NCBI RefSeq assembly: GCF_019443325.1 | Contig: NZ_CP080383.1 | Coordinates: 1,984,001 to 2,048,000, forward strand | Direction of reading: 5' to 3' | Source: Cryobacterium sp. PAMC25264 | GTDB taxonomy: Bacteria > Actinomycetota > Actinomycetes > Actinomycetales > Microbacteriaceae | Length of the DNA: 64,000 nt | Shown here: positions 7,515-17,400 of the stretch, piece after piece | Position numbering within the stretch: position 1 is the first letter of the stretch | Layout of the letters: each line of letters begins with the position of its first letter | The notes under the pieces: generated by a model | Databases searched by the model: none | Seen by the model: only the letters and a program-made list of their open reading frames with translations | Told to the model about the DNA's origin: nothing | Position numbers and translations under genes: made by a program

Positions 7515-10166
7515 ATGACACTGAACACCCCCCAGCAACCCCGCCGCGTGCTCGTGATCGGCGGCGGCCCTGCCGCCCACCGTTTCGCCGAGGCGATGGA
7601 TGCCCGCGCCCGTGCCGCCGGCGACAGCATTCCCCCGATCGACGTCACCGTCCTCGGCGAAGAGGTGCACCTCCCCTACGACCGGGTCTCCCTCTCACAC
7701 CGACTAGGCGGCCCCGAAGACCTCACCCTGGGCGACCCGGCCTTCTGGCAGTCCGAGACCATGCACTACCGTGGCGGCAGCCAGGTCATCGCCGTGGACC
7801 CCGCGGCCCAGACCGTGACCCTCGCGGCCGGCGACGTTCTCGGCTACGACGACCTGATCTTCGCCACCGGGTCCAGCGCCTTCGTGCCGCCGGTACCCGG
7901 CGCCCAGCACGGCGTCGTGTACCGCACCATCGAAGACGTGGACTTCCTGGTCAGCGAGACGGCCCGGCTGAAGGCCAAGTTCGGCCGGCCCGCCAACGTC
8001 ACCGTGATCGGCGGCGGGCTGCTCGGGCTGGAGGCCGCCGGCGGCGTACAGCGCCTCGGGGCAAATACCACCATCGTGGACGGCGCCACCTGGCTGATGC
8101 CCACGCAGCTCGATCAGGGCGCCGGAATGGCCCTCGGCCGCCTCATCGACGCGCAGGGCATCCAGCTGGAACTGGGCCACCGCCCCACCGAGATCCTCGT
8201 CGCAGAGACCGGACAGGTGCTCGGCCTCACCCTCGACGACGAGCGCCAGATCAGCGCCGACCTGATCGTCTGGTCCATCGGCATCCGTGCCCGCGACGAA
8301 CTGGCCCGCGCGGCGGGCCTGGACATCGGCCCGCGCGGCGGCGTCGTGATCGGTGACGACTGCGCCACCTCGATTCCCGGCATCTGGGCGATCGGCGAGG
8401 TCGCCAGCGTCGACGGACGCTGCATCGGCCTGGTCGCCCCGGCCAATGCCATGGCCGAGGTCGTCGCCGACCGGCTGAACGGCGGCGAGGCCGTGTTCCC
8501 CGGGATCGACGACGCCACCAAGCTCAAGCTCTCCGGCGTGGAGGTGGCCAGCTTCGGTGACGCCTTCGGCACCGGCGAGCGCGCCCTCGAGGTCGTCTAC
8601 GCCGACCCCGCCCGCGGCCTGTACCAGAAGGTCGTCGTCTCCCACGATGCCAAGACCCTGCTCGGCGGCATCTTCGTCGGTGACGCGTCACCATATCTGT
8701 CGCTGCGCCCGCTACTCGGGCGGGAACTGCCCACCGAACCCGGCGCCTACCTGTCCGCCTCCGGCGCCGAGCTGCCGTCCAGTTCGGACATGCCCGATGA
8801 CGCCCAGTTGTGTTCCTGCAACGATGTCTCCTTCGGCACAGTGCGGGCCGCCATCCGGGGAGATCACGGTGACCCCGTTACCGAGCTCGGTGCCCTCAAG
8901 GCCTGCACCCGTGCGGGCACTCAGTGCGGCTCGTGCGTGCCGCTTCTCAAGAAGGTGCTCGAAACCGAGTTGATGAACGCGGGCCTGGAGATTTCGAAGG
9001 CGCTCTGCGAGCACATCTCGATCAGCCGCAGCGAACTGTTCGAGTCGGTGCGAGTGCTGCAGCTGAGCTCGTTCGACCAGATCATGGAACGCTTCGGCAC
9101 CGGCCTCGGCTGCGACGTCTGCAAGCCCACCATCGCCTCCATCCTCGCCTCGCAGTCCTCCGCCTACATCCTGGATGCCGGCCGCGGCGGGCTGCAGGAC
9201 ACCAACGACCGGGCCCTGGGCAACATGCAGAAGGACGGCAGCTACTCGGTGGTACCCCGCATCCCCGCCGGAGAGATCACCCCGGAAAAGCTCATCGTGA
9301 TCGGCCAGGTCGCCGCGGAGTTCAACCTGTACACCAAAATCACCGGCGCCCAGCGCATCGGCCTGTTCGGTGCCCGGCTCGACCAACTACCCGACATTTG
9401 GCGTGCTCTCGTGGACGCCGGCTTCGAATCCGGTCAGGCCTACGGAAAGAGCCTGCGCACGGCGAAATCGTGTATCGGGTCGACCTGGTGTCGCTTCGGC
9501 GTGCAGGATTCCGTGGCGCTGGCGATCATGCTGGAGAACCGGTACCGCGGGCTTCGCTCGCCGCACAAGTTCAAGATCGGTGTCTCCGGCTGCGCCCGCG
9601 AGTGCGCCGAGGCCCGAGGCAAGGACATCGGCGTGATCGCCACCGAGCTCGGCTGGAACCTGTACGTCGGCGGCAACGGTGGCTTCCAGCCGGTGCACGC
9701 CGTGCTGCTCGCCAAGGACCTCGACGAGGCCACCCTGGTGGCGTACATCGACCGCTACCTGATGTATTACATCCGCACCGCCGACCGTGTGCAGCGCACC
9801 GCTCGCTGGCAGGAAGACCTCGACGGCGGCATCGACCACGTGCGCGACGTGGTCGTGAACGACTCCCTGGGCATCGCCGCCGACCTGGAGGCAGCCATGG
9901 CTGCCCACGTCGACGTGTACGAAGACGAGTGGGCGGCCACGCTGGCCGACCCGGAGCGGCTACGTCGGTTCCGACCGTTCGTCAACTCGGATACCCCCGA
10001 CCCGTCTCTCTTGCAGGTCATCGAGCGCGACCAGCCGCGCCCGGCCCGGCCGGACGAGCGTGACCACGCGAGGATTGCCGGGTCGATCCGGCGCACCGGC
10101 CGCCGTATCCCGGTGAGCATCGACGGCGTCGACATCTCCCGCGTTCCGTCGACCGGCGCGGAGTAG
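7515..10166 (+). CDS. nirB: NirB, large subunit of assimilatory nitrite reductase
   Basis: 883 residues. In order: FAD/NAD(P) binding half (RVLVIGGGPAAHRF near the start, a second dinucleotide site VTVIGGGLLGLEAAG near residue 165), a BFD-like [2Fe-2S] region around residues 430-480 (CSCND ... CTRAG ... CGSC), then the sulfite/nitrite reductase domain with the 4Fe-4S/sirohaem cysteines in SCIGSTWC and SGCAREC. It catalyses six-electron reduction of nitrite to ammonia in the cytoplasm. cobA follows three bases after the stop, which links sirohaem supply to the enzyme. Confidence 0.95.
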   Translation: MTLNTPQQPRRVLVIGGGPAAHRFAEAMDARARAAGDSIPPIDVTVLGEEVHLPYDRVSLSHRLGGPEDLTLGDPAFWQSETMHYRGGSQVIAVDPAAQTVTLAAGDVLGYDDLIFATGSSAFVPPVPGAQHGVVYRTIEDVDFLVSETARLKAKFGRPANVTVIGGGLLGLEAAGGVQRLGANTTIVDGATWLMPTQLDQGAGMALGRLIDAQGIQLELGHRPTEILVAETGQVLGLTLDDERQISADLIVWSIGIRARDELARAAGLDIGPRGGVVIGDDCATSIPGIWAIGEVASVDGRCIGLVAPANAMAEVVADRLNGGEAVFPGIDDATKLKLSGVEVASFGDAFGTGERALEVVYADPARGLYQKVVVSHDAKTLLGGIFVGDASPYLSLRPLLGRELPTEPGAYLSASGAELPSSSDMPDDAQLCSCNDVSFGTVRAAIRGDHGDPVTELGALKACTRAGTQCGSCVPLLKKVLETELMNAGLEISKALCEHISISRSELFESVRVLQLSSFDQIMERFGTGLGCDVCKPTIASILASQSSAYILDAGRGGLQDTNDRALGNMQKDGSYSVVPRIPAGEITPEKLIVIGQVAAEFNLYTKITGAQRIGLFGARLDQLPDIWRALVDAGFESGQAYGKSLRTAKSCIGSTWCRFGVQDSVALAIMLENRYRGLRSPHKFKIGVSGCARECAEARGKDIGVIATELGWNLYVGGNGGFQPVHAVLLAKDLDEATLVAYIDRYLMYYIRTADRVQRTARWQEDLDGGIDHVRDVVVNDSLGIAADLEAAMAAHVDVYEDEWAATLADPERLRRFRPFVNSDTPDPSLLQVIERDQPRPARPDERDHARIAGSIRRTGRRIPVSIDGVDISRVPSTGAE

Positions 10167-10169
10167 CCC

Positions 10170-11261
10170 GTGCGACTCGGTCTCGATTACACGGGCAAGC
10201 GGGTGCTCGTGGTGGGCGGCGCCCAGGCGGCCCGGCGCGTTCTCGCGCGCTACCTGGCCGCGGGCGCACACGTTTACCACCTGACCGTGCCTATCACTTC
10301 GCTGGACGAGCGCCCCGTATCCGGGGTGAGCACCCCCGCTTTCCCTCGGTCCACGGGTGCGTGGAACGCGCTCATCGCCGCCGTTGACCTGGTGGTCGTC
10401 GTACAGGCCACATCGGACATCGATGCACACATCATCGCGGCATGCGCCCAGCACCGCACCTGGCTCACCCGCGAGGCCGCCGCGTCGACCGCGCCGATCG
10501 GGTCTGTCACTCTCGTCGGCGGCGGCCCCGGCCTCGAGAGCCTACTCACGGTCGGCGCCATGACCGCTCTGCACGCCGCCGACGTTGTCTTCTACGACAG
10601 GCTCGGCCCCACCGAACGGCTCGCCCAGTGGGCTCCGGGGGCAGAACTCGTCGACGTGGGCAAAGCACCGGGGCACCACGCGATCCCGCAACGTGACGCC
10701 GAACGGATGATGGTGTCCGCCGCTCTCGCCGGGCTCACCGTCGTGCGTCTCAAGGGTGGTGACCCGTTCGTCTTCGGCCGCGGCGGCGAGGAAGTTCTCG
10801 CCTGTCGTGCCGCCGGCGTGCCGGTGACGGTGATCCCCGGCGTGACGAGCGCCATCGCCGTGCCCGGGGCCGCCGGTATCCCGGTGACGCATCGCGAGGT
10901 GAGCCGATCGTTCACGGTGATCTCCGGTCACGCCCCGATCACCGACACTGAACTGACCCACCTCATCGGCCTGGACGGCACCATCGTGGTGCTGATGGGC
11001 ATCGGTACCCTGTTGCAGATGATCGCCGGGCTGACCCGACTCGGCATGCGAGCCGACATGCCCGTCGCCATCGTGGAGCGAGGCTTCGCGCACGATCAGC
11101 GCTCGACCTTTGGCCGACTGGACACCATCACCGCGCTCGCGACCGGTGCCGGTGTGCGCTCCCCCGCCGTCGTGGTGATCGGTGCGGTCGTCGCCCTGGC
11201 CGCTCTCGGCGATGCCGGCGCGTCCGACATCCTGTGTGAGGCATCGGAGCTGGCCGGCTGA
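10170..11261 (+). CDS. cobA: Uroporphyrinogen-III C-methyltransferase with an N-terminal SirC-like domain
   Basis: 363 residues from a GTG three bases after nirB. Residues 1-110 look like the NAD-binding part of precorrin-2 dehydrogenase (GKRVLVVGGAQAARRVL), and residues about 115-350 are the SAM-dependent methyltransferase (VTLVGGGPGLESLLT, VVRLKGGDPFVFGRGGEE, VIPGVTSAIAVP). It makes precorrin-2 and perhaps also oxidises it to sirohydrochlorin; the divergent chelatase would complete sirohaem. The dehydrogenase part is shorter than in CysG, so its activity is uncertain. Transcribed with nirB. Confidence 0.85.
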   Translation: MRLGLDYTGKRVLVVGGAQAARRVLARYLAAGAHVYHLTVPITSLDERPVSGVSTPAFPRSTGAWNALIAAVDLVVVVQATSDIDAHIIAACAQHRTWLTREAAASTAPIGSVTLVGGGPGLESLLTVGAMTALHAADVVFYDRLGPTERLAQWAPGAELVDVGKAPGHHAIPQRDAERMMVSAALAGLTVVRLKGGDPFVFGRGGEEVLACRAAGVPVTVIPGVTSAIAVPGAAGIPVTHREVSRSFTVISGHAPITDTELTHLIGLDGTIVVLMGIGTLLQMIAGLTRLGMRADMPVAIVERGFAHDQRSTFGRLDTITALATGAGVRSPAVVVIGAVVALAALGDAGASDILCEASELAG

Positions 11262-11288
11262 GAAGCTGGACCAGCTCCCTGCGGGCGG

Positions 11289-12098
11289 TTAGCGGCGAAT
11301 GTTGGTTCGGGACCGGGACGGCCGGGCGGGCTCATCGGCTCGCGGGGACACGCGCACGTTGGGCAGTTCCGCCTTCTCCCAACCGCGCTTCACCCGGCGG
11401 GCACCGGAACCCTTGTGGGTGTCGCGGGAACGGTAAATCACGTAGGGCCGCCAGATGTAGCCGATCGGGGCGGAGAACACGTGCACCAGCCGGGTGAAGG
11501 GCCAGAGCAGGAACAGCGCGGTGGCCGTGAGCACGTGCAGCTGGAAGAAGAACGGCACTCCGCTCATCAGCGACGGGTCAGGCTGAAAGCCCCAGAGGCT
11601 GCGGATCCAGGGTGAGATCGAGCCGCGGTAGTCATAGCCGGCGCCGAGCACCTGGTGCAGAACGGTGGCGGTGGTGCCGAACAGGATGGTGCCGCCGAGG
11701 AAGATGTACATAACCTTGTCCATCACCGTGGTGGCCAGGTGCACCCGGGTGACCAGGCGCCGGCGGATGATCAGGATGACCAGACCGGCAATGGTCAGCA
11801 CAGCCGCGATACTCCCGAGCCAGGTGGCGCCGATGTGGTAAATATGCTCGGTGACGCCGAAGAACTCCAACCACGGCTTGGGAATGAACAGGCCGACGAC
11901 GTGCCCGCCGATCACCATGAGCATGCCGTAGTGGAACATCGGCGAGCCCCAGCGCAACAGCCGGTTCTCATAGGTCTGGCTGGATCTGGAGGTCCAGCCG
12001 AACTGGTCGAACCGGTAACGCAGGATGTGGCCGACCACGAAGGTAGCCGCGGCGATGTAGGGGAACGCCACCCACAAAAGATAGTCGAGCGGGGTCAT
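11289..12098 (-). CDS. narI: NarI, respiratory nitrate reductase cytochrome b subunit
   Basis: 269 residues with five hydrophobic helices. It anchors NarGH to the membrane and passes electrons from menaquinol through two b haems. Candidate haem histidines lie in VVGHILRYR, MFHYGML and FFQLHVLTA. The C-terminal 50 residues are charged and cytoplasmic. The ATG overlaps the narJ stop by four bases, and it is the last gene of the narGHJI operon. Confidence 0.93.
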   Translation of the reverse strand: MTPLDYLLWVAFPYIAAATFVVGHILRYRFDQFGWTSRSSQTYENRLLRWGSPMFHYGMLMVIGGHVVGLFIPKPWLEFFGVTEHIYHIGATWLGSIAAVLTIAGLVILIIRRRLVTRVHLATTVMDKVMYIFLGGTILFGTTATVLHQVLGAGYDYRGSISPWIRSLWGFQPDPSLMSGVPFFFQLHVLTATALFLLWPFTRLVHVFSAPIGYIWRPYVIYRSRDTHKGSGARRVKRGWEKAELPNVRVSPRADEPARPSRSRTNIRR

Positions 12099-12787
12099 AC
12101 CCTGACGTCCTCACTGGAACCGCCGTCGGCGGAGAATGGTTTGAGATTGCCGAGGAACGTCATGCCGACGGTCTCGGTGGGGGGACCTTCGTTGACGAGG
12201 TCGAGGTAGCGCTGGCGGGTGGCGTCGTCGATCGGCGGCAGCGACAGGCAGACGGCTTCAACGAGGTGCATGTAGGGGCTGTTGACCTTCTCGAGGGCCG
12301 CACGCAGCACCTCGATGCCGTCCCGGTGAGCCGAGAGCAGCTCACCGGCGATGGGCGAGTCGGAGAGGGCCGAGAACTCGAGCACCATCGGCAGGTAGTC
12401 GGGCAGTTCATCTGCGGCGACCTCCCAGCCGGCGGCGCGGTAGGCCTCGACGAAGCGCACGAGGGCCATACCTCGGCGACGGGTGTCACCGGCGGCGTAA
12501 TAGCTCAGGTACGGGCAGCATTTGCGTTTGAGGTCGAAGGTGGCGGTGAAGTGCACTTCGAGCGCCTGCTGGTTCATCTCCCCCGCGGCATCCAGGAAGG
12601 CGCCGAACGCGGCCCGCAGGCCATCCGGAAGCTGCTCGACCGACGCGGCCACGGCAGGGAACCGGCTGCGGCGCGCCTCGTCGGGGTAGTCCATCAGCAA
12701 AGACGCCGCCATATGGGCGATCCGTCGATCACCGTCGTCGAGGCTGAGCGCCATCACCCGCCGGGGCGCGAGCTTGGGCATTCTCAC
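12095..12787 (-). CDS. narJ: NarJ, nitrate reductase assembly chaperone
   Basis: 230 residues, helical, of the TorD/DmsD-like NarJ family: HMAASLLMDYPDE at the N-terminus and FDLKRKCCPYLSYYAAGDTR in the middle are typical. It is needed for molybdenum cofactor insertion into NarG and for membrane attachment, and is not part of the final enzyme. Four-base overlaps with narH before it and narI after it show tight translational coupling. Confidence 0.92.
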   Translation of the reverse strand: MRMPKLAPRRVMALSLDDGDRRIAHMAASLLMDYPDEARRSRFPAVAASVEQLPDGLRAAFGAFLDAAGEMNQQALEVHFTATFDLKRKCCPYLSYYAAGDTRRRGMALVRFVEAYRAAGWEVAADELPDYLPMVLEFSALSDSPIAGELLSAHRDGIEVLRAALEKVNSPYMHLVEAVCLSLPPIDDATRQRYLDLVNEGPPTETVGMTFLGNLKPFSADGGSSEDVRV

Positions 12788-14448
12788 GCTGTGGCCTCTG
12801 GGCTTTTCTTGGGTGGGAACATGCCCTGAGGCACGGCGCCGCCGGTCCAGTTGAGCAGGTTGACCCGTCCCGGGGTGGTGGGCTGGGTCTTCTCGCCGCC
12901 CCGGCCGGTCATCTCGTTGTAGTTGGACACGGTACCGGCCAGCGGCATGCCGGGCTCCTGACCGAACGGTCCGGCGTTCTGGCCGGGTCCGCCCATGCCG
13001 GGGCCACCGTCGGTGTCGAGCGAGCAGGCCAGCTCGTCGAGTTCGCGGGCGGTCTCCACGTGAGCCTTGGGAATCACGTAGCGGTCCTCGTACTTGGCGA
13101 TCGCAAGAAGCCGGTACATGGCTTGCATCGTCTCGCCCGTCATGCCCACGGCCTTGGGGATGCGCTCATCGGCCGGCTTGCCGAGGTTGATGTCGCGCAT
13201 GTAGGAACGCATCGCGGCGAGCTTCTTCAGCGATGCCTCAACGGGGCGCACATCTCCGGCCGAGAACAGCCCGGCGAGGTACTCCACCGGAATGCGAAGA
13301 CGGTCGATGGCGGCGAACAGTGTGCGGGCATCCTCGCTGTCGGCCTGGGTGGTGGAGACCACGTCGACCACGGGCGAGAGCGGCGGGATGTACCAGACCA
13401 TGGGCATGGTGCGGTATTCGGGGTGCAGCGGCAGCGCGATCTTGTACTCGGCGATCATCTTGTAGATCGGGCTGTTCTGCGCGGCGAGAATCCAGTCGTC
13501 TTCCATGCCCTCGGCCTTGGCCGCGGCGATGACGGCGGGGTCGAACGGGTCGAGGAAGCAGGCGCGCTGAGCATCGAGCAGGTCGTGCTCGTTCTCGACC
13601 GAGGCCTGTGCGAGAACCGCATCGGCGTCGTAGAGCATCAGGCCGAGATAGCGCAGGCGTCCCACGCAGGTCTCGGAGCAGATGGTGGGCTTACCCTGTT
13701 CGATCAGTGGGTAGCAGAGCGTGCACTTCTCGGCCTTGCCGGTCTTGTGATTGAAGTACACCTTCTTGTAGGGGCACGCCGACACGCACATACGCCAGCC
13801 ACGGCAGCCGTCCTCATCGACGAGCACGATGCCGTCTTCCTCACGCTTGTACATGGCGCCGGAGGGGCAGGCCGCGACACAGGCGGGGTTGAGACAGTGC
13901 TCGCAGATGCGCGGCAGATAGAACATGAAGGTGTTCTCGAACTCCATCTTCACGTGCTCGCTCATGGTGGCGAGGATGGGGTCGTCGGCCGCGGTCTCCT
14001 GCGAGCCACCGAGGTTGTCATCCCAGTTGCCCGACCACTTGATGTCCATGTTCTTGCCGGTCAAGAGCGACTTGGGCCGGGCGACCGGGCTCTGGGTGCC
14101 CGCCGGGGCCGTGGTGAGCATGTCGTAGTCGTAGGTCCACGGCTCGTAATAGTCGTCGATCACGGGAAGGTCCGGGTTGTCGAAGATGTGCAGCAGCTTG
14201 CTCAGCCGACCGCCGGCGCGCAGTTTCAGCCGGCCGCGCTTGTTGCGCACCCAGCCACCCTTCCACTTCTCCTGGTCTTCGTACTGGCGCGGGTAGCCCA
14301 CGCCGGGCTTGGTCTCCACGTTGTTGAACCAGGCGTATTCGACGCCGGTGCGGTTGGTCCAGACCTGCTTGCAGGTGACCGAACAGGTGTGACACCCGAT
14401 GCATTTGTCGAGGTTCATGATCATCGACATTTGAGCCATGACGCGCAT
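12784..14448 (-). CDS. narH: NarH, nitrate reductase iron-sulfur subunit
   Basis: 554 residues. Four ferredoxin-type cysteine groups are visible: CIGCHTCSVTC (residues 16-26), CEHCLNPACVAACP, CRGWRMCVSACP, where Trp replaces a Cys as in the [3Fe-4S] site of NarH, and CTLCYP with a later CSETCVG. It relays electrons from NarI to NarG. The ATG follows the narG stop with no spacer; an internal ATG four codons on is an alternative start. The tail of about 60 residues is Gly/Pro-rich. Confidence 0.95.
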   Translation of the reverse strand: MRVMAQMSMIMNLDKCIGCHTCSVTCKQVWTNRTGVEYAWFNNVETKPGVGYPRQYEDQEKWKGGWVRNKRGRLKLRAGGRLSKLLHIFDNPDLPVIDDYYEPWTYDYDMLTTAPAGTQSPVARPKSLLTGKNMDIKWSGNWDDNLGGSQETAADDPILATMSEHVKMEFENTFMFYLPRICEHCLNPACVAACPSGAMYKREEDGIVLVDEDGCRGWRMCVSACPYKKVYFNHKTGKAEKCTLCYPLIEQGKPTICSETCVGRLRYLGLMLYDADAVLAQASVENEHDLLDAQRACFLDPFDPAVIAAAKAEGMEDDWILAAQNSPIYKMIAEYKIALPLHPEYRTMPMVWYIPPLSPVVDVVSTTQADSEDARTLFAAIDRLRIPVEYLAGLFSAGDVRPVEASLKKLAAMRSYMRDINLGKPADERIPKAVGMTGETMQAMYRLLAIAKYEDRYVIPKAHVETARELDELACSLDTDGGPGMGGPGQNAGPFGQEPGMPLAGTVSNYNEMTGRGGEKTQPTTPGRVNLLNWTGGAVPQGMFPPKKSPEATA

Positions 14449-17400
14449 TTAGTACTCCACTTCCTGGCTGCGTCGACGAATCACGGTGACCTCGTCGCGT
14501 TGATTCCCGGTCGGGCCGAGGTAGTTGAAAGCGAACGACAGCTGGGCATAGCCGCCGATCAGGTGAGAGGGCTTGAGCAGGATGCGGGTGAGCGAGTTGT
14601 TGGTGCCACCGCGCATTCCGCTGGTCTCGGCAACGGGCACGTTGATGGTGCGGTCCTTCGCGTGATACATGTACACCGTGCCCTCCGGCATCCGGTGCGA
14701 GACGATGGCCCGGGCCACGACCACACCGTTGCGGTTGTAGGACTCGATCCACTCGTTGTCGCGCACGCCGATCTTGTCGGCGTCCTGCGGGGACATCCAG
14801 ATGGTGGGACCACCGCGGGAGAGCGAGAGCATCAGCAGGTTGTCCTGGTACTCGGAGTGGATCGACCATTTGGAGTGCGGCGTGAGGTAGCGCACGGCCA
14901 CCTCGGCGCGACCCTTCGAGCCGGGGGCTCCGGTGGCGGAGGTGGACCCGACGATGGAGTCCTCGAACAGGCGGTGCATGTCCAGCGGCGGCCGGTAGAT
15001 CGGCAACTGCTCGCCGAGCTCCACCATCCAGTCGTGGTCGAGGTAGAAGTGTTGCCGCCCGGTCAGGGTGTGCCACGGTTTGAGGTGCTCAACGTTGATC
15101 GTGAACGCGCTGTAACGCCGGCCGCCGTGCTCGCTGCCCGACCACTCCGGCGAGGTGAGCACCGGAACCGGCGCGCCCTGCACATCCGGGTAGGAGAAGC
15201 GGCGACCCTCATTGTCGCTGGCCAGGTGCGCCAGCTTCATGCCGGTGCGCTTCTCCATCTCGCGGAAACCCTGGGTTCCCAGGCGCCCATTGGTGGTGCC
15301 CGAGAGTGCCAGCACCATTTCACAGGCCTGGATGGCGGTCTTCAGCTGCGGCCGGCCCGCGGTGGGGCCGTTGGCGATGAGGCCATTCTTTTGCCCGAGG
15401 TAGGCCACCTCAACGTCGGGGTTGAACTTGACCCCCTTGGTGACCATGCCGAGCTTCTCGGTGAGCGGACCGAGCGAGCCGAGCCTCTCGTAGAAGGCCG
15501 GGTAGTCGCGTTCGACCACCACGAGCTTGGGCATGGTGACACCGGGAACCAACGGCAGATTGTCTTCGACGATGCCGTGCGGGCTGCTCATGGCATCCGG
15601 GGTGTCGTGCAGCAGCGGGATCGCGACGAGGTCTTTGCGCACACCGAGGTGCTCCACCGACATCTGGGAGATCTTCTCGGCCAGGATATGGAAGATGTCG
15701 AAGTCGGTCTTGGACTGGAACGGCGGGTCGATCGCCGGATTGAACGAGTGGATGAACGGGTGCATGTCGGTGGTGGACAGGTCGTTCTTCTCGTACCAGG
15801 TGGCCGGCGGCAGCACCACGTCGCTGTAGATGGTGGTGCTGGTCATGCGGAAGTCGCTGGTGACCATCAGGTCGAGCTTGCCCTCTGGAGCGGACTCGTG
15901 CCATTTCATGGTCTTCGGGCGCTTTTCCGGCGGTGACTCCGGTGCCCGCACGGCGCTCTGGGTGCCGAGCAGGTGCTTGAGGAAGTACTCGTTGCCCTTG
16001 CCCGAGGAGCCGATGATGTTGGCCCGCCAGACGACCATGACGCGCGGGAAGTTCTCCGGCGCATCCGGGTCTTCGATGGCGTACTCGAGGCTGCCGTCGT
16101 TCAAGGAGTCGACGACGTACTGGGCCGGTTCGACCCCGGCCGCCGCGGCATCGTCGACGAGGTCGAGCGAATTGCGGTTGAAGGTAGGGTAGCCGGGCAT
16201 CCAGCCGCGCTTGGTGGATTCGACCAGGCAGTCGGCCGTCGTGCGGTCCTTGAAGACGCCGGAGCCGAGCGGGCTGGAGAGGGTGTCGGCGGACAGGCCG
16301 TCGTAGCGCCACTGGTCGGTGGCGAGGTAGAAGAAGCCGGTGCCGATCATCTGGCGCGGCGGCCGCACCCAGTCCAGGCCGAACGCGTATTGGCCGTAGC
16401 CGGTGAGCGGGCGCACCTTCTCCTGGCCCACGTAATGAGCCCAACCGCCGCCGTTCACACCCTGACAGCCGGTCATCGTGGTCAGCGCCAGGAAGGCGCG
16501 GTAGATGGTGTCGGAGTGGAACCAGTGATTGGTTCCGGCTCCCATCAGGATCATCGAGCGACCGTCGGAGTCCTCCGCGTTCTGCGCGAACTCGCGGCCG
16601 ATGCGTTCCGCGGCCTGACGGGGCACCGAGGTGATGCTCTCCTGCCAGGCGGGGGTTCCAGGCGAGGTGGCGTCGTCGTAGCCGGTGGGCCAGTAGCCGG
16701 GCAGGTTCAGTTCGTCCCGGCCCACGCCGTACTGCGCGAGCAGCAGGTCGAACACCGTGGTGACCAGCTGGCCGGCCACCATTCGTACGGGCACACCGCG
16801 GCGCACGATGCCGGCGCCGCCGGCGTGCTGCTCGCCGATCTCGTCGGTCTCCGGGGCCACGTCGAAGCGGGGCATGTCGATGGCGACGGATGCGCGGTCG
16901 TAGTCGGGTGCATCCGCGATCGAGAGCAGCGGGTCGACGCCCTCGAGGTCGAGGTTCCACTTTCCGGCGTCGGTCTCGCTGAATCGGTGCCCGATGGAAC
17001 CGTTCGGCACGTGCGCTTGACCGTTCTGGTCGAGCAGCACCGGCTTGAATGCGGCGCTGGCGACCGTGGTGGCCAGGCCGGGCAGGGCATCCGCGGTGAG
17101 GAACTTGCCGGGAACGTAGGCGTCGCCGCGTGGGGTGAGGCTGATCAGGTAGGCGGAGTCGCTGTAGCGCTTCATGTAATCGACGAAGCGGGTGGTGCGG
17201 CGATCGACCAGGAATTCCTTGAGTACGACGTGGCCCATCGCGATGGCGAGGGCGCCGTCGGTGCCGGGGTGCACGGCGAGCCATTCGTCGGCGAACTTAG
17301 AGTTGTCGGCGTAATCGGGTGAGACGGTGATGACCTTCTGGCCCTTGTAGCGGGCCTCGACCATGAAGTGCGCGTCCGGGGTGCGGGTGACGGGAACATT

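Noticed and set aside
13060-15936. 958-codon open frame on the plus strand opposite narH/narG
   Set aside because: Its His/Gly/Val-rich translation is the usual antisense shadow of a high-GC gene, it has no family features, and narH and narG on the other strand are certain.
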